This document shows positions 21,903-32,249 of a stretch of DNA of 58,036 bases, in pieces. Below the pieces are notes generated by a model. That model made no database searches. It saw only the letters and a program-made list of their open reading frames with translations, and had not been told where the DNA came from. The stretch is from Deltaproteobacteria bacterium (lineage in GTDB: Bacteria; Myxococcota_A; Polyangia; Haliangiales; Haliangiaceae), in assembly GCA_013813765.1 (NCBI GenBank), contig JACCRC010000208.1, forward strand, positions 1 through 58,036, given 5' to 3'. The position numbers were made by a program, and so were the translations under genes. Each line of letters opens with the position of its first letter. Position 1 is the first letter of the stretch.

Positions 21903-22967
21903 ATGAACGGACGGAACCGGCTGCTGGGGCTCGTTGGACTCATCGCTGCTGCAGGCTGTGGGAAGGGGGCGTCCCCCTCCTCGTCGGGATCCGCCGCGCC
22001 GAACGGGAGCGCGACCGTGACCGTGACCGTGCCGAACGACGGCGGCGGCGGCGGCACCCATGTTGTCACGCAGAACGACGCGGCCGTCGACGGCGCGACG
22101 GAGAGCGCGGCACCTGCGACGGTGACGAGCACGACCCGTGTCGCGATCCGCCGGGGACAAACCCTCGAGCTCCATGCGGTGGAGGCCAAGGGGCTCGCGA
22201 AGACCGCGTCGACGACGTTGCCGGGCGACCGCAGTCGCCTGGTGGCGTGGCCGCGATCGGGCTCGCTCGTCGTCGGAGGCAACCTCGGCACGATGGTGGG
22301 CAAACAGGCACGTCCGGTGCTCGGGACGATCACCGAGGCCGGCTCGTACACGGCGCTCAAGCCCACCGGCGTCGGCGATGTCCTCGAGGTCATCACGACG
22401 TCCAGCGGAGAAGTTTGGCTCGAGCGCTGTCAGAAATGGGGAGAGGACAACCCCGAGGAGGAGGGCTGCAGCAAGCTTCAGTTCGTCCGGATCGCCCCGA
22501 CGAGCGGCACCGGCAAGAAGCGCCCGACCCAGGGCACGCCAGCCGCGGTCATCGCGGACGCCGCCACGATGAAGTTGGCCGTCCGCCAGATCGGCGATGA
22601 TCGATTCGTCGTCGATTGCACCGCTGGCGGCAAGACGACGACGTTGTTCGAGCAAGATCAGGTGTACGAGGCCCCGACCTGGCGCTGGCTCGCGGCGGAT
22701 CCACCGGTCGCGTTCGTGCGCTTCATGCCCGCCGGCTCGGGAGAGGGCGGGGAATCGGCAGACCCAGGCTCGTACGGTTTGCTACGCGCGTGCATGGTCA
22801 AGCAAGACGCCCAGGTACGGCTCGGACCGGAGGGGCTGTGGGCGGAGCGCTCGGGATCCGCCGACACCGGGAAGTTCGACGTGTGGCGGAGCGGTCAGAA
22901 GCTCGCGACGATCGAAGCCGACGAGTTGGTCTTTGAAGGCGGATGGCTCCCGAGCGCGCAGCGCTGA
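21903..22967 (+). CDS. Lipoprotein of unknown function
   Basis: A 354-residue predicted lipoprotein: signal helix LLGLVGLIAAAG followed by the lipid-attachment Cys19 (AAGC lipobox), then a Gly/Ser/Thr-rich linker to about residue 75. The remainder is mostly beta-rich with paired cysteines (LERCQKWG, EEGCSKLQ, VVDCTAGG, LRACMVKQ). No family was recognised. It stands alone between trmB and the convergent YafY-type gene, from which it is separated by 14 bp. Confidence 0.8.
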   Translation: MNGRNRLLGLVGLIAAAGCGKGASPSSSGSAAPNGSATVTVTVPNDGGGGGTHVVTQNDAAVDGATESAAPATVTSTTRVAIRRGQTLELHAVEAKGLAKTASTTLPGDRSRLVAWPRSGSLVVGGNLGTMVGKQARPVLGTITEAGSYTALKPTGVGDVLEVITTSSGEVWLERCQKWGEDNPEEEGCSKLQFVRIAPTSGTGKKRPTQGTPAAVIADAATMKLAVRQIGDDRFVVDCTAGGKTTTLFEQDQVYEAPTWRWLAADPPVAFVRFMPAGSGEGGESADPGSYGLLRACMVKQDAQVRLGPEGLWAERSGSADTGKFDVWRSGQKLATIEADELVFEGGWLPSAQR

Positions 22968-22981
22968 TCTCGTCAGAGCTG

Positions 22982-23626
22982 CTAGACCGGATCTGGATCG
23001 AGCGCAGTCGCTTGTTTGATCTTGTCCAACCGGAACTGACGATCCTGACCGGTCTCGAGGTCCACGCAGTTGAGCAGCGTGACCTGGCGATCGAACACGA
23101 GGTTTCTGATCCGCACGTGCCGCGGCGTCAGCTCCCACGCTTTCTTCTCGTAGACGATGCGCAGCGCGCGCGACTCGAACCACGCGGTCTCGATCGCGTC
23201 GCGCACCGAGGTGGGGATCGGCAGGGCAGGGATGCCGACGAGCTGGAGCTCGCCGACGAGGGCGAGCAGCTCGCGTTGCGCGGAGGTCGATAGCGCGGAG
23301 CGGACCTTGTCGGCGGCCTTCTCGATCGCGTTGGGGAACGGGATCAGGCGTTGCTCGACGGCGAGGCGCGCGAGTGCGACGAGGAGCGCGGCCTCGCGCG
23401 CGGTGAAGTTCACCGGAGGCAGCTGATACGACTTGTCGAGCGCGTAGCCGCCGCCGCGACCGCGGTCCGCGCGGATGGGCATGCCGGCATCCTGTAGTGC
23501 CTCGAGGTCGCGGTAGATCGTGCGCAGCGTGACCCCGAAGCGATCGGCGAGCTGGGCAGCGGTCACGCCGGTCCGGCGGGCGCGGAGAGCCTCGGCGAGG
23601 GCGAAGAGGCGGGTCTTGCGACGCAT
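22982..23626 (-). CDS. YafY-type HTH/WYL-like transcriptional regulator
   Basis: DNA-binding regulator with an N-terminal DeoR-like winged helix (TAAQLADRFGVTLRTIYRDL) and the linker GGGYALDKSYQLPPVNFT seen in YafY proteins. After this comes a WYL-like sensor region ending before residue 214, which makes it shorter than typical 230-320 residue members. The C-terminal WCX extension appears reduced. A perfect inverted repeat lies 23 bp upstream of the ATG, indicating autoregulation or control of the divergent side. The ligand is unknown. Confidence 0.85.
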   Translation of the reverse strand: MRRKTRLFALAEALRARRTGVTAAQLADRFGVTLRTIYRDLEALQDAGMPIRADRGRGGGYALDKSYQLPPVNFTAREAALLVALARLAVEQRLIPFPNAIEKAADKVRSALSTSAQRELLALVGELQLVGIPALPIPTSVRDAIETAWFESRALRIVYEKKAWELTPRHVRIRNLVFDRQVTLLNCVDLETGQDRQFRLDKIKQATALDPDPV

Positions 23627-23649
23627 CGGGCTATCTAGCAGGACAAAGC

Positions 23650-23665
23650 TGACAGAAGGCTGTCA
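23650..23665. promoter_or_regulatory. Palindromic operator between the YafY-type regulator and the divergent ORF
   Basis: Perfect inverted repeat TGACAG-AAGG-CTGTCA, placed 23 bp upstream of the regulator's ATG and 23 bp upstream of ATG 23689 on the other strand. This is the expected layout for a dimeric regulator controlling a divergent promoter. Confidence 0.55.
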
Positions 23666-23688
23666 CGAAGGTGGCGCAAGGTCCAGTC

Positions 23689-23836
23689 ATGAATCCTGAT
23701 CGAGCGCACTACGCCTGGTGGCAATGGCTGGCCGCTCTCGCGCCGGAGCGGAGCGAACGCCGAGGAACGCAGCTGGACGATCGGCGAGCGCGCGAGCGTG
23801 CGGACCGGGGGGTTCGGCGGCCTGGAGATCGAGGCG

Positions 23837-23847
<11 letters not shown>
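23689..23847 (+). CDS. Possible 52-residue ORF divergent from the YafY-type regulator
   Basis: Short open frame beginning [20 protein letters not shown] and continuing with an Arg-rich tail to TAG at 23845. The first 20 residues look protein-like (Trp-rich, helical), while the tail looks like accidental high-GC frame. It may be a small target gene of the regulator or the remnant of one; it overlaps the chosen uvrB start by 11 bp in another frame. Only the position next to the palindrome supports it. Confidence 0.25.
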
Positions 23848-25926
<2,079 letters not shown>

Positions 25927-25930
<4 letters not shown>

Positions 25931-26547
25931 ACGTCCGCGACGCGATCCAAGGCTTCTACGCGGTGCTCGATCGCGACGACGAGACGCTGTGCCGCGCCCT
26001 GCTGGCGAGTGGCGCGCGCGTGCTGCAAGTCCGCATCAAGCCCGCGCTCAGTGCCGGGCAGATCCTCCGCGCGGCCCGGATGGCGCGCCGGCTATGCGAG
26101 GAGCACGGCGCCGCGCTCGTGATCAACGACCGCATCGACATCGCGCTCGCCGTCGGAGCGCACGGCGTGCACCTGGGGCAGACCGATCTGCCGCTCGAGC
26201 GTGCCCGCGAGCTCGTCCGCGAGCGGCTCTGGCTCGGCATCTCGACGCACGATCTCGAACAAGTCCACGCGACGCTCGCCAGCGGGGCCGCGGACTACCT
26301 CGCATACGGGCCGGTGTTCGCTACGTCGACGAAGGCGAACCCCGATCCGGTCGTCGGGCTCGACGGTCTGCGCGCTGCAGTCGGTGTGGCGGGTCAGCTT
26401 CCCGTCGTCGCGATCGGTGGCATCACGCCGGAGCGCGCCGCCGAGGTCTACGCGACCGGCGCAGCCGCGCTCTGCGCGATCGGTGCCGTCACCGGCGCGC
26501 CGGATGTCACGGCGCGTGCTCGATCATTGGCTCCCGGTCGAGCCTGA
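25927..26547 (+). CDS. thiE: Thiamine-phosphate synthase ThiE
   Basis: Joins HMP-PP and the thiazole phosphate to make thiamine phosphate. TIM-barrel pattern: [20 protein letters not shown] (phosphate and thiazole side), [20 protein letters not shown], the [11 protein letters not shown] loop, [14 protein letters not shown] and [15 protein letters not shown]. Compact at 206 residues. Translation is coupled to uvrB by ATGA. No thiamine riboswitch was seen and no other thi gene is present, so its regulation here is probably that of the uvrB transcript. Confidence 0.93.
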
Positions 26548-26757
26548 TCCGTGGTCGCAGTGACCCCATCCTCGGACGCCCTCGGTAACCTCGGGAACTG
26601 GCCCGCGTAGGAGAACCGGAACCACCGCCGGCGGCCTCGGCCGTTATTGCTAACGATTCCAGTATGTAGCAGGATGCCCCCAGGGGCGCGGCGACGTGAA
26701 TAGGCGACGGCGATGGCCGTCGAATCAGGACCGGAAAGCCAAGGACCAAGGTACGCC
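26548..26757 (+). other. Intergenic leader before the CxxCH protein
   Basis: A 210 bp gap without a convincing ORF. It contains a self-complementary CCGCCGGCGG block, an AT-richer island (GTTATTGCTAACGATTCCAG) that may hold the promoter, and a perfect 7 bp hairpin CGACGGC-GATG-GCCGTCG at 26705-26722, only 35 bp before the ATG at 26758. The hairpin could be a transcript leader element. It was compared with known riboswitch cores and not matched to any. Confidence 0.4.
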
Positions 26758-27105
26758 ATGAAGATCGGGCTCATCGCTGTCATCGCCACCATCACCGGCA
26801 GCCTGGCTGTCGCGACGTTCTCCGCGTCTGGCACGGCCGAGGCGGGGGACGCCTGCCACCACAAGGAGTTCAAGACCGAGATGGTTCGCGATGCCTGCAA
26901 GACCGGCGGTCAGAAGGCTGCGAAGGACGTGATGAAGAAGTGGAACAAGGAGAAGGGCATCAAGTCCTGTAACCAGTGCCACACGAAGCTCGCACCGACG
27001 TACGATCTCAAGGCCGACGCGTTCGATCAGTTCGTGAAGCTCGGCGGCAAGCTGATCCCCACGAAAGGCGCGAAGACGCCGTTGGCGCCCGCCAAGGGCA
27101 AGTGA
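26758..27105 (+). CDS. Small secreted CxxCH (c-type haem-like) protein
   Basis: A 115-residue exported protein: signal peptide MKIGLIAVIATITGSLAVAT then processing near SGTAEAG. The mature part has CHHKEFKTEMVRDACKTGGQ and a single CNQCH motif, which is CxxCH, the attachment site for a c-type haem; LAPTYDL follows. Distal methionine or histidine candidates exist but no standard cytochrome class was recognised. AAGGA precedes ATG 26758; an upstream in-frame ATG at 26713 lacks a signal peptide context. It may be a periplasmic electron carrier or, if haem is absent, a zinc or disulfide protein. Confidence 0.75.
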   Translation: MKIGLIAVIATITGSLAVATFSASGTAEAGDACHHKEFKTEMVRDACKTGGQKAAKDVMKKWNKEKGIKSCNQCHTKLAPTYDLKADAFDQFVKLGGKLIPTKGAKTPLAPAKGK

Positions 27106-27108
27106 TCC

Positions 27109-27142
27109 CGTCCTGACCGCTCGCGCGGTTCAGATCAGGACG
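27109..27142. terminator. Hairpin between convergent genes
   Basis: Perfect outer stem CGTCCTGA / TCAGGACG (27109-27116 with 27135-27142) enclosing an inner CCGC-TCGC-GCGG hairpin (27117-27128). It overlaps the cpoB stop codon at 27135-27137 and follows the CxxCH gene stop at 27105. It has no T-tract, so it is a possible bidirectional, perhaps Rho-assisted, terminator or RNA stabiliser. Confidence 0.5.
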
Positions 27143-27923
27143 AGCACTTCGCCTTGTTCTTCTGATCCTTCTTGATCGCGGCGTCGAGATCCGACGCCTG
27201 CTTGAGCACGTTGGACTTGCCGCCGTACTTGGTCTTCACGACACCGAGGTACGCGCGCGCCTCCGTGCAGTTCTTGAGGTTCTGCGCGGCGAGTGACGCG
27301 AAGTAGAGGCCGTCGTCCGCCAGGGAGCTATCCGGGTACTTGTCGACGAGCGACTGGTACGCGCCGATCGCCTTTTCCCAGTCCTTGAGGTTCGTGTAGC
27401 TCTGCCCGCGGAAGTAGGCGGCGTCGTCCGCGCGCTCGTGCGTGGGGAAGCTCGACGTCAGGCGCTTGAAGATCTCGATCGCGTCGTTGTAGCGAGCTGC
27501 CTCGAAAGCGGTGGAGCCGAGCTTCCACAGATCGTCGGGCGAGCTGTTTGCCGTGGGCTTGCCGCTCTCGATCTGCGCGAGCCGCTGCTCGAGCGCGTCG
27601 ATCCGCGCCTCGCTCTTCGCGAGCGAGGCCTTGAGCTCGTTGACGCCGTTGTTGACCGCCGTGACGAGGCCGTTCGCGGTGCGCACGTCCGCGCGCAGCT
27701 GGTCGACATCGGCGCCGAGATCCGCGCTGTTGCGCTTCAGCAGCTTCGACGAATCGTCGAGCACCTTCTGCAGCTGCTGGATATTCTCGTCGAGCGCCTT
27801 TTCCTTCGTGACGAGGCGCGCGTCCAGGCCCTTGACGTCCTTGCGGAGCGTCTCGCCCTCGCTCTTGGTGGTGACCCAAAAGCAGCCAGACGTGAGCGCG
27901 AGCAGCGGGAGGAGAGTCTTCAT
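27135..27923 (-). CDS. CpoB/YbgF-like coiled-coil TPR lipoprotein
   Basis: Tol-Pal-associated periplasmic factor type. A lipoprotein signal ends at Cys14 (LTSGC), followed by a long coiled coil (about residues 20-125, heptads in LDARLVTKEKALDENIQQLQ) and then TPRs typical of YbgF: LWKLGSTAFEAARYNDAIEI, DAAYFRGQSYTNLKDWEKAI and DDGLYFASLAAQNL. ATG 27923 was chosen over one six codons upstream because it begins the signal peptide. 262 residues. It lies 8 bp downstream of an OmpA/Pal-like gene, the same pairing as pal-cpoB in Proteobacteria, though tolA, tolB, tolQ and tolR are not in the window. Confidence 0.8.
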   Translation of the reverse strand: MKTLLPLLALTSGCFWVTTKSEGETLRKDVKGLDARLVTKEKALDENIQQLQKVLDDSSKLLKRNSADLGADVDQLRADVRTANGLVTAVNNGVNELKASLAKSEARIDALEQRLAQIESGKPTANSSPDDLWKLGSTAFEAARYNDAIEIFKRLTSSFPTHERADDAAYFRGQSYTNLKDWEKAIGAYQSLVDKYPDSSLADDGLYFASLAAQNLKNCTEARAYLGVVKTKYGGKSNVLKQASDLDAAIKKDQKNKAKCSS

Positions 27924-27931
27924 CACGATCC

Positions 27932-28693
27932 TTACTTCCACTGGAACTCGACGCGGCGGTCCTTGTCGTCACCGAGGCCGGTGGGCTCGGTCTCGCCCTT
28001 CGGCACGACCTGAAGGCGAGCGGGGTCGCTGCCGAGGCGCGCCATGTAGTCGGCGACGGACTGCGCGCGGCGCTCGGAGAGCGCGATGTTGTACTCCTCG
28101 GTGCCCGACGTATCGGTGTGTCCGGTCAGGTAGACCGACTTGCCCTTCACCTTCTCGATGCAACCCGCGTTGCCGTCGAGGCGATCGCGCTCGCTGGCCT
28201 GCACGCTCGAGTCATCGAAGCCGAAGTACACCGTCGAGAGCGAACACCCGGCGTCGACGTTCGAGGCCTGACCGGCGCGCTTGCAGAAGCCGTTGAGGCA
28301 ATCCTCGTCGTCGGCGCACTCCTCGTCCTTCATGCACTTCGTACGCTTGCAGGCGCCGGCCTCGCACCGACCGTTCTGGCAATCACCGTCGGACGCGCAC
28401 GGCTTGCACTTGCTCGCCTGGCAGACCTGACCGTTGGGACACTGATCATCCTTCGTGCACTCGGGCGCCGCGATGCATGCACCGGCGGAGCAGCGCTTGC
28501 CCTTGCCGCAGTGGGAGTCCTCGGTGCACTCCACGCACTGGTTCTCGGAGCAGTGCTGACCGGCCTTGCAGTCCTTCGCGGACTTGCAGCTGCCGGGCTT
28601 CTTCGGCTTGTCACCGCAACTGGCGATCATCGAGAAGCCGAGCAGCAGCGCGCAGGCGGCTACCAGGACGGCTCCAGCGTAGGATCGGCTCAT
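27932..28693 (-). CDS. Cys-rich OmpA/Pal-like lipoprotein
   Basis: A 253-residue outer-membrane lipoprotein. The signal ends with IASC (lipid Cys26). Residues 36-137 contain 20 cysteines in repeating CxxxxxC...CxxxxC units (KDCKAGQHCSENQCVEC and similar), a disulfide-rich spacer. The C-terminal OmpA domain has VYFGFDDSSVQ, VYLTGHTDTSGTEEYNIALS and ERRAQSVADYM, with the peptidoglycan-binding Asp and Arg positions present. It differs from ordinary Pal by the cysteine module inserted between the lipid anchor and OmpA domain. Paired with the CpoB-like gene and divergent from the NtrC-type gene. Confidence 0.87.
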   Translation of the reverse strand: MSRSYAGAVLVAACALLLGFSMIASCGDKPKKPGSCKSAKDCKAGQHCSENQCVECTEDSHCGKGKRCSAGACIAAPECTKDDQCPNGQVCQASKCKPCASDGDCQNGRCEAGACKRTKCMKDEECADDEDCLNGFCKRAGQASNVDAGCSLSTVYFGFDDSSVQASERDRLDGNAGCIEKVKGKSVYLTGHTDTSGTEEYNIALSERRAQSVADYMARLGSDPARLQVVPKGETEPTGLGDDKDRRVEFQWK

Positions 28694-28760
28694 GGCTGGA
28701 ACCTAAATGCCTTCGGCACGTTAGTCAAATCACAGCGAGCATCTGCTACGTTCGAACGGC

Positions 28761-30149
28761 ATGGCGCGCTCCTCCATCCTCGTCATCGATGACGAGCCCA
28801 ACATCCTCACGACCGTGCGCAGGTCGCTGGAGATCGAGGGCTTCCGCGTCGAGGTCGCCGGGAACGGTGCGCTGGGCCTCCAGAAGCTCGCCGAGGGCGA
28901 TATCGACCTCGTGCTGCTCGACGTGATGATGCCAGGCGAGACCGGCCTGGAAGTACTCCCGAAGATCCGCGTCGCGAGCCCCGAGACGATCGTGATCATG
29001 ATGTCGGGCAACGCGACGATCGAGACCGCGGTGAACGCGACCAAGGGCGGTGCGCACGATTTCGTCGAGAAGCCACTGTCGGGCGACAAGCTCCTGATCA
29101 CGGTCCAGAACGCGCTCCAGTTCGCGCGCCTCCGCCACGAGAACACCCGGCTACGCGGCCGCATCACGACCGACTTCGCGATGATCGGCAAGGGCGGAGC
29201 GATGCGCGCGATCTTCGACAAGGTCTCGAAGACCGCGCCCACGAACGGCCGCGTGCTGATCACCGGCGAGAACGGCACGGGCAAGGAGCTCGTCGCGCGT
29301 GCGATCCACGAGCACAGCAAGCGCGCGGACGGTCCGTTCGTGAAGCTCAACTGTGCCGCGATCCCGTCCGAGTTGATCGAGAGCGAGCTGTTCGGCCACG
29401 AGAAGGGCGCGTTCACCGGCGCCACGCAGCAGCGCCGAGGAAAGTTCGAGCTCGCCGACGGCGGAACGTTGTTCCTCGACGAGGTCGGCGACATGAATCC
29501 AAGTGCGCAGGCGAAGGTGCTCCGCGTGCTCCAGGAGAACGAGCTCGAGCGCGTCGGCGGTGGCGAGACGATCAAGGTCGACGTTCGCGTCGTCGCCGCG
29601 ACAAACAAGGATCTGGCGTCCGAGATCGCCGGGGGGCGGTTCCGCGAGGATTTGTTCTACCGGCTCGCCGTCGTGCCGATCGAGCTGCCACCGCTGCGCG
29701 CGCGCCGCGAGGACATCCCGACACTCGTCGAGCACTTCGTGACACAAGTTTGCGCCGACAACGGCCGCCGCACGAAGAAGATCGCACCGTCGGCGATGAC
29801 GATGATCATGCAGCACGAGTGGCCCGGGAACGTGCGCGAGCTGAAGAACGTGATGGAGCGCCTCGTGATCCTCACGGGTGACGCCGAGGTGATCACCGAG
29901 GCGGATGTCGGCGATGCGCTTCCGCGCGTGAAGGCCGTGAAGACCGAGTTCTCGCGCGGCACGCCGTTCAAGGATCTCGTCTCCGCCGCGGAGCGCGAGA
30001 TCATCATGGCCGCGCTCGAGGCGAACGACCACCACGTGTCGAACACCGCGCGCGAGCTGCAGCTCGAGCGCAGTCACCTGTACAAGAAGATGCGCGCGCT
30101 CGGGATCGACCACCGCGCCGACGACGATTCGGGCGCGATCGAGCGCTAG
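28761..30149 (+). CDS. NtrC-family sigma-54-dependent response regulator
   Basis: Two-component activator for RpoN promoters. Receiver domain: SSILVIDDEPNIL, phospho-acceptor Asp54 in DLVLLDVMMPGETG and the KP switch in FVEKPLSG. The AAA+ domain has Walker A GENGTGKELVARAIH, the sigma-54 contact loop GAFTGA in KGAFTGATQQRRGKFE, LFLDEVGDMNP and the arginine-finger region. The Fis-type HTH ends the protein (VSNTARELQLERSHLYKKMR). 462 residues, normal. No histidine kinase is adjacent, so it is an orphan by position. Convergent with the lipoprotein gene ending at 30151. Confidence 0.95.
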   Translation: MARSSILVIDDEPNILTTVRRSLEIEGFRVEVAGNGALGLQKLAEGDIDLVLLDVMMPGETGLEVLPKIRVASPETIVIMMSGNATIETAVNATKGGAHDFVEKPLSGDKLLITVQNALQFARLRHENTRLRGRITTDFAMIGKGGAMRAIFDKVSKTAPTNGRVLITGENGTGKELVARAIHEHSKRADGPFVKLNCAAIPSELIESELFGHEKGAFTGATQQRRGKFELADGGTLFLDEVGDMNPSAQAKVLRVLQENELERVGGGETIKVDVRVVAATNKDLASEIAGGRFREDLFYRLAVVPIELPPLRARREDIPTLVEHFVTQVCADNGRRTKKIAPSAMTMIMQHEWPGNVRELKNVMERLVILTGDAEVITEADVGDALPRVKAVKTEFSRGTPFKDLVSAAEREIIMAALEANDHHVSNTARELQLERSHLYKKMRALGIDHRADDDSGAIER

Positions 30150-30150
30150 G

Positions 30151-31704
30151 CTAGTTGCTGCCGGCGGGCGCCGTCGGATAGATGATGCGTCCGCGGATCG
30201 AGGACCCCGCGACGTCGGGCTGCTGACCGCTGTCGTCCTTCCACACCACCGCGAAGCCCTCGTCGAGCGCCGCCGCCGACGGGTTCGACTGATCGCCGGT
30301 CGTCGTCGTTGGAATCACGATCTCGTCTCCGACCGGCGTGCCGTTCTCGCGGAACGCGCGGCCGTAGACGCCGCAACCGCTACCGTCGCCGTTCGCGAGG
30401 CACGAGTGCCACACCACGAGCAGCGTGCCATCCGCGCGCGTCGCTACACCGAAGGCCTCGCTCGACTGGAAGTCGCTGCCGCTCTTGGTGGTCACCGGGA
30501 TCGCCTGGCCCATCACCGCGCCCTGCGCGTTCGTGCGGTAGAGGTCGATGCGGCCGGGGCCCGTCGAGCCGGTCGCCAGCGCCCATCGCACGACGACCGC
30601 GAACCCGGTGCCGAGCGGCGCGACGCGCACGGACTCGACGACCTCGGTCGCCGACCTCGGCACGAACTGCACGTCCGCGCCCGAGGTGGATCCGATGAAC
30701 CCGTTCGTGAAGTTCGCGAGCCGCACGCGCACGCCGCCGTCGATCACGAAGCCGTACATGATCGTGCCGGGCGTCGAGCCGGTGGACGCGACCGAGACCT
30801 TGCGCGCCATCGCCGTGGTCGACACGTTGACCGCTCCGGAGAGCACGGTGCAATCGGCGCGGATGATCGCGGCGCGGATCACGCTCGTGGTGATGAACGC
30901 GTTCCAGGCGACCGCGAAGTTACCGTTTGCGAGCGGAGCGATCGTGACGACGTCGGAGCTCGGGTCGGTGGCGATGTTCCGCTGGTCCGGGATCCCCATG
31001 CCCATCGCATCGAACGAGCGGCAGGCGACGCCGGGCGTCATCGTGGTGGTGTCGTTGAAGTCCCAGACCTGGACGGTGGTGTTGCCGGCGGTCGCGATCG
31101 CCGGCGTGCTGATCGACGTCGTGAGATTCGTGCTCACGGGAAACCCGTTCGTACCCGCGGCGATCTTCGTCGAGAGCGCACGGCCGGTCTTGTCGAACCG
31201 GCGCGCGTACATGTTGCACGGTGCCGTACAGCGGTCGCGATACGCCGCGGTCCACGACCCGTCGGGTCCCGAGGCGAGCTGGAAGCCGTGGGCCTCGTAG
31301 TCGTCCGACGGGAACTGATCATCCGCGAAGTCGGTGTTGATCACGAAGTCCGCGGTCTCGAGCAGCACGCTCGCGGTCGGCGTCTCGACGGTGCTCGCGG
31401 TGGTCCCGCGTCCGACGAGGTTGCCGCCGGCATCGACCGCATCGACCTGGATGCCGAGCTCTCCCGATCGCCCCGGCGCCGAGATGCTGAACGTGACAGG
31501 GAAGCTCTCGGTCGAGAGCGTGAGCTCGTCGGTGCGCATCGTGCCGGTGTTCGACAGCGTGACCTTGAGCTTCGTCGCGTCGTGCACCGCGGGTCGCGTG
31601 GTGACCGTGACGATGATGTACGAGTCCTCGCCGCACGCGCCGAGCGTGGCGCCAATGGCACCGAGCAGCGTGTATGCGAGGTAGCGGATCATCGGAACGT
31701 TCAC
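30151..31704 (-). CDS. Large lipoprotein of unknown function
   Basis: A 517-residue predicted lipoprotein, third gene of a kinase-TPR-lipoprotein operon. GTG 31704 is embedded in the TGA of the upstream TPR gene (GTGA); an ATG four codons in would also keep the signal helix, which ends at LGAC. After the lipid Cys there is an immunoglobulin-like stretch (VTVTTRPAVHDATKLKVTLS) and then repeated beta-strand segments with Trp, such as GFAVVVRWALA, LLVVWHSCLANGDGSGCG and GFAVVWKDDSGQQ, suggesting a beta-propeller. The function is unknown; a surface or periplasmic sensor partner for the kinase is inference only. Confidence 0.8.
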   Translation of the reverse strand: MNVPMIRYLAYTLLGAIGATLGACGEDSYIIVTVTTRPAVHDATKLKVTLSNTGTMRTDELTLSTESFPVTFSISAPGRSGELGIQVDAVDAGGNLVGRGTTASTVETPTASVLLETADFVINTDFADDQFPSDDYEAHGFQLASGPDGSWTAAYRDRCTAPCNMYARRFDKTGRALSTKIAAGTNGFPVSTNLTTSISTPAIATAGNTTVQVWDFNDTTTMTPGVACRSFDAMGMGIPDQRNIATDPSSDVVTIAPLANGNFAVAWNAFITTSVIRAAIIRADCTVLSGAVNVSTTAMARKVSVASTGSTPGTIMYGFVIDGGVRVRLANFTNGFIGSTSGADVQFVPRSATEVVESVRVAPLGTGFAVVVRWALATGSTGPGRIDLYRTNAQGAVMGQAIPVTTKSGSDFQSSEAFGVATRADGTLLVVWHSCLANGDGSGCGVYGRAFRENGTPVGDEIVIPTTTTGDQSNPSAAALDEGFAVVWKDDSGQQPDVAGSSIRGRIIYPTAPAGSN

Positions 31705-32246
31705 TTCGTGAACACGATGTTACCGAGGCTCGTGTCGGGCGGGCCATCGGGGCGCGTCGCCGCGTAGATCCCCACACCACCAGCGACTCCGACCGCCGTC
31801 ACGCCGGCCCAGAACCACCACTTCTTGTAGATCGGGGTCGACCCAGGTTTCGGAGGTGGCGGCGGCGGTAGGTCGCCGCGCTTCTTCGCACCCTCGCGTT
31901 CGATCTTGTCCTCGAGCTCCTCGATGATGATCTCGACCTTGTCGCGATTCTGCGCCTCGGGATCGAGCTGCAGGTATCGCTTGAAGCTGAACACCGCCTG
32001 CTCGAGGTCGCCGAGGTTCCGGTGGCACTGGCCGATGTTGTAGAGGAAGTCGGGGATCGGCGAGGCATCGAACGCCTTCTGGTACTCGTCGAGCGCAGCG
32101 TCGAACTTGCCGAGCGTGAACAGCTTCTGTCCGCGATCGAAGTGGCGCTTCGCCGCGCGAGTCGCCGGCTCGTCCGCGTACGCGACGCGGGCGAGCGTGA
32201 GCACTGCACACAGCGTGAAGAAGAAGCGAATCAACGAAGCGGTCAT
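31701..32246 (-). CDS. TPR protein with C-terminal membrane helix
   Basis: A 181-residue exported protein: signal peptide LIRFFFTLCAVLTLARVAYA, two or three TPR units (AAKRHFDRGQKLFTLGKFDA, FLYNIGQCHRNLGDLEQAVF), a Pro-rich bridge and one transmembrane helix (WWFWAGVTAVGVAGGVGIYA) near residues 143-163. TPR-then-single-TM proteins of this type are common in Myxococcota kinase loci. It begins 3 nt after the kinase stop and its own stop overlaps the lipoprotein start, so all three are coupled. Confidence 0.82.
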   Translation of the reverse strand: MTASLIRFFFTLCAVLTLARVAYADEPATRAAKRHFDRGQKLFTLGKFDAALDEYQKAFDASPIPDFLYNIGQCHRNLGDLEQAVFSFKRYLQLDPEAQNRDKVEIIIEELEDKIEREGAKKRGDLPPPPPPKPGSTPIYKKWWFWAGVTAVGVAGGVGIYAATRPDGPPDTSLGNIVFTK

Positions 32247-32249
32247 GAG

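Noticed and set aside
26700..26757. Possible GEMM (cyclic-dinucleotide) riboswitch upstream of the CxxCH gene
   Set aside because: GGAAAGCCAAGGACC loosely resembles part of the GEMM core, but the conserved GACGCAAAGCC segment, the tetraloop-receptor pair and the closing helix are missing.
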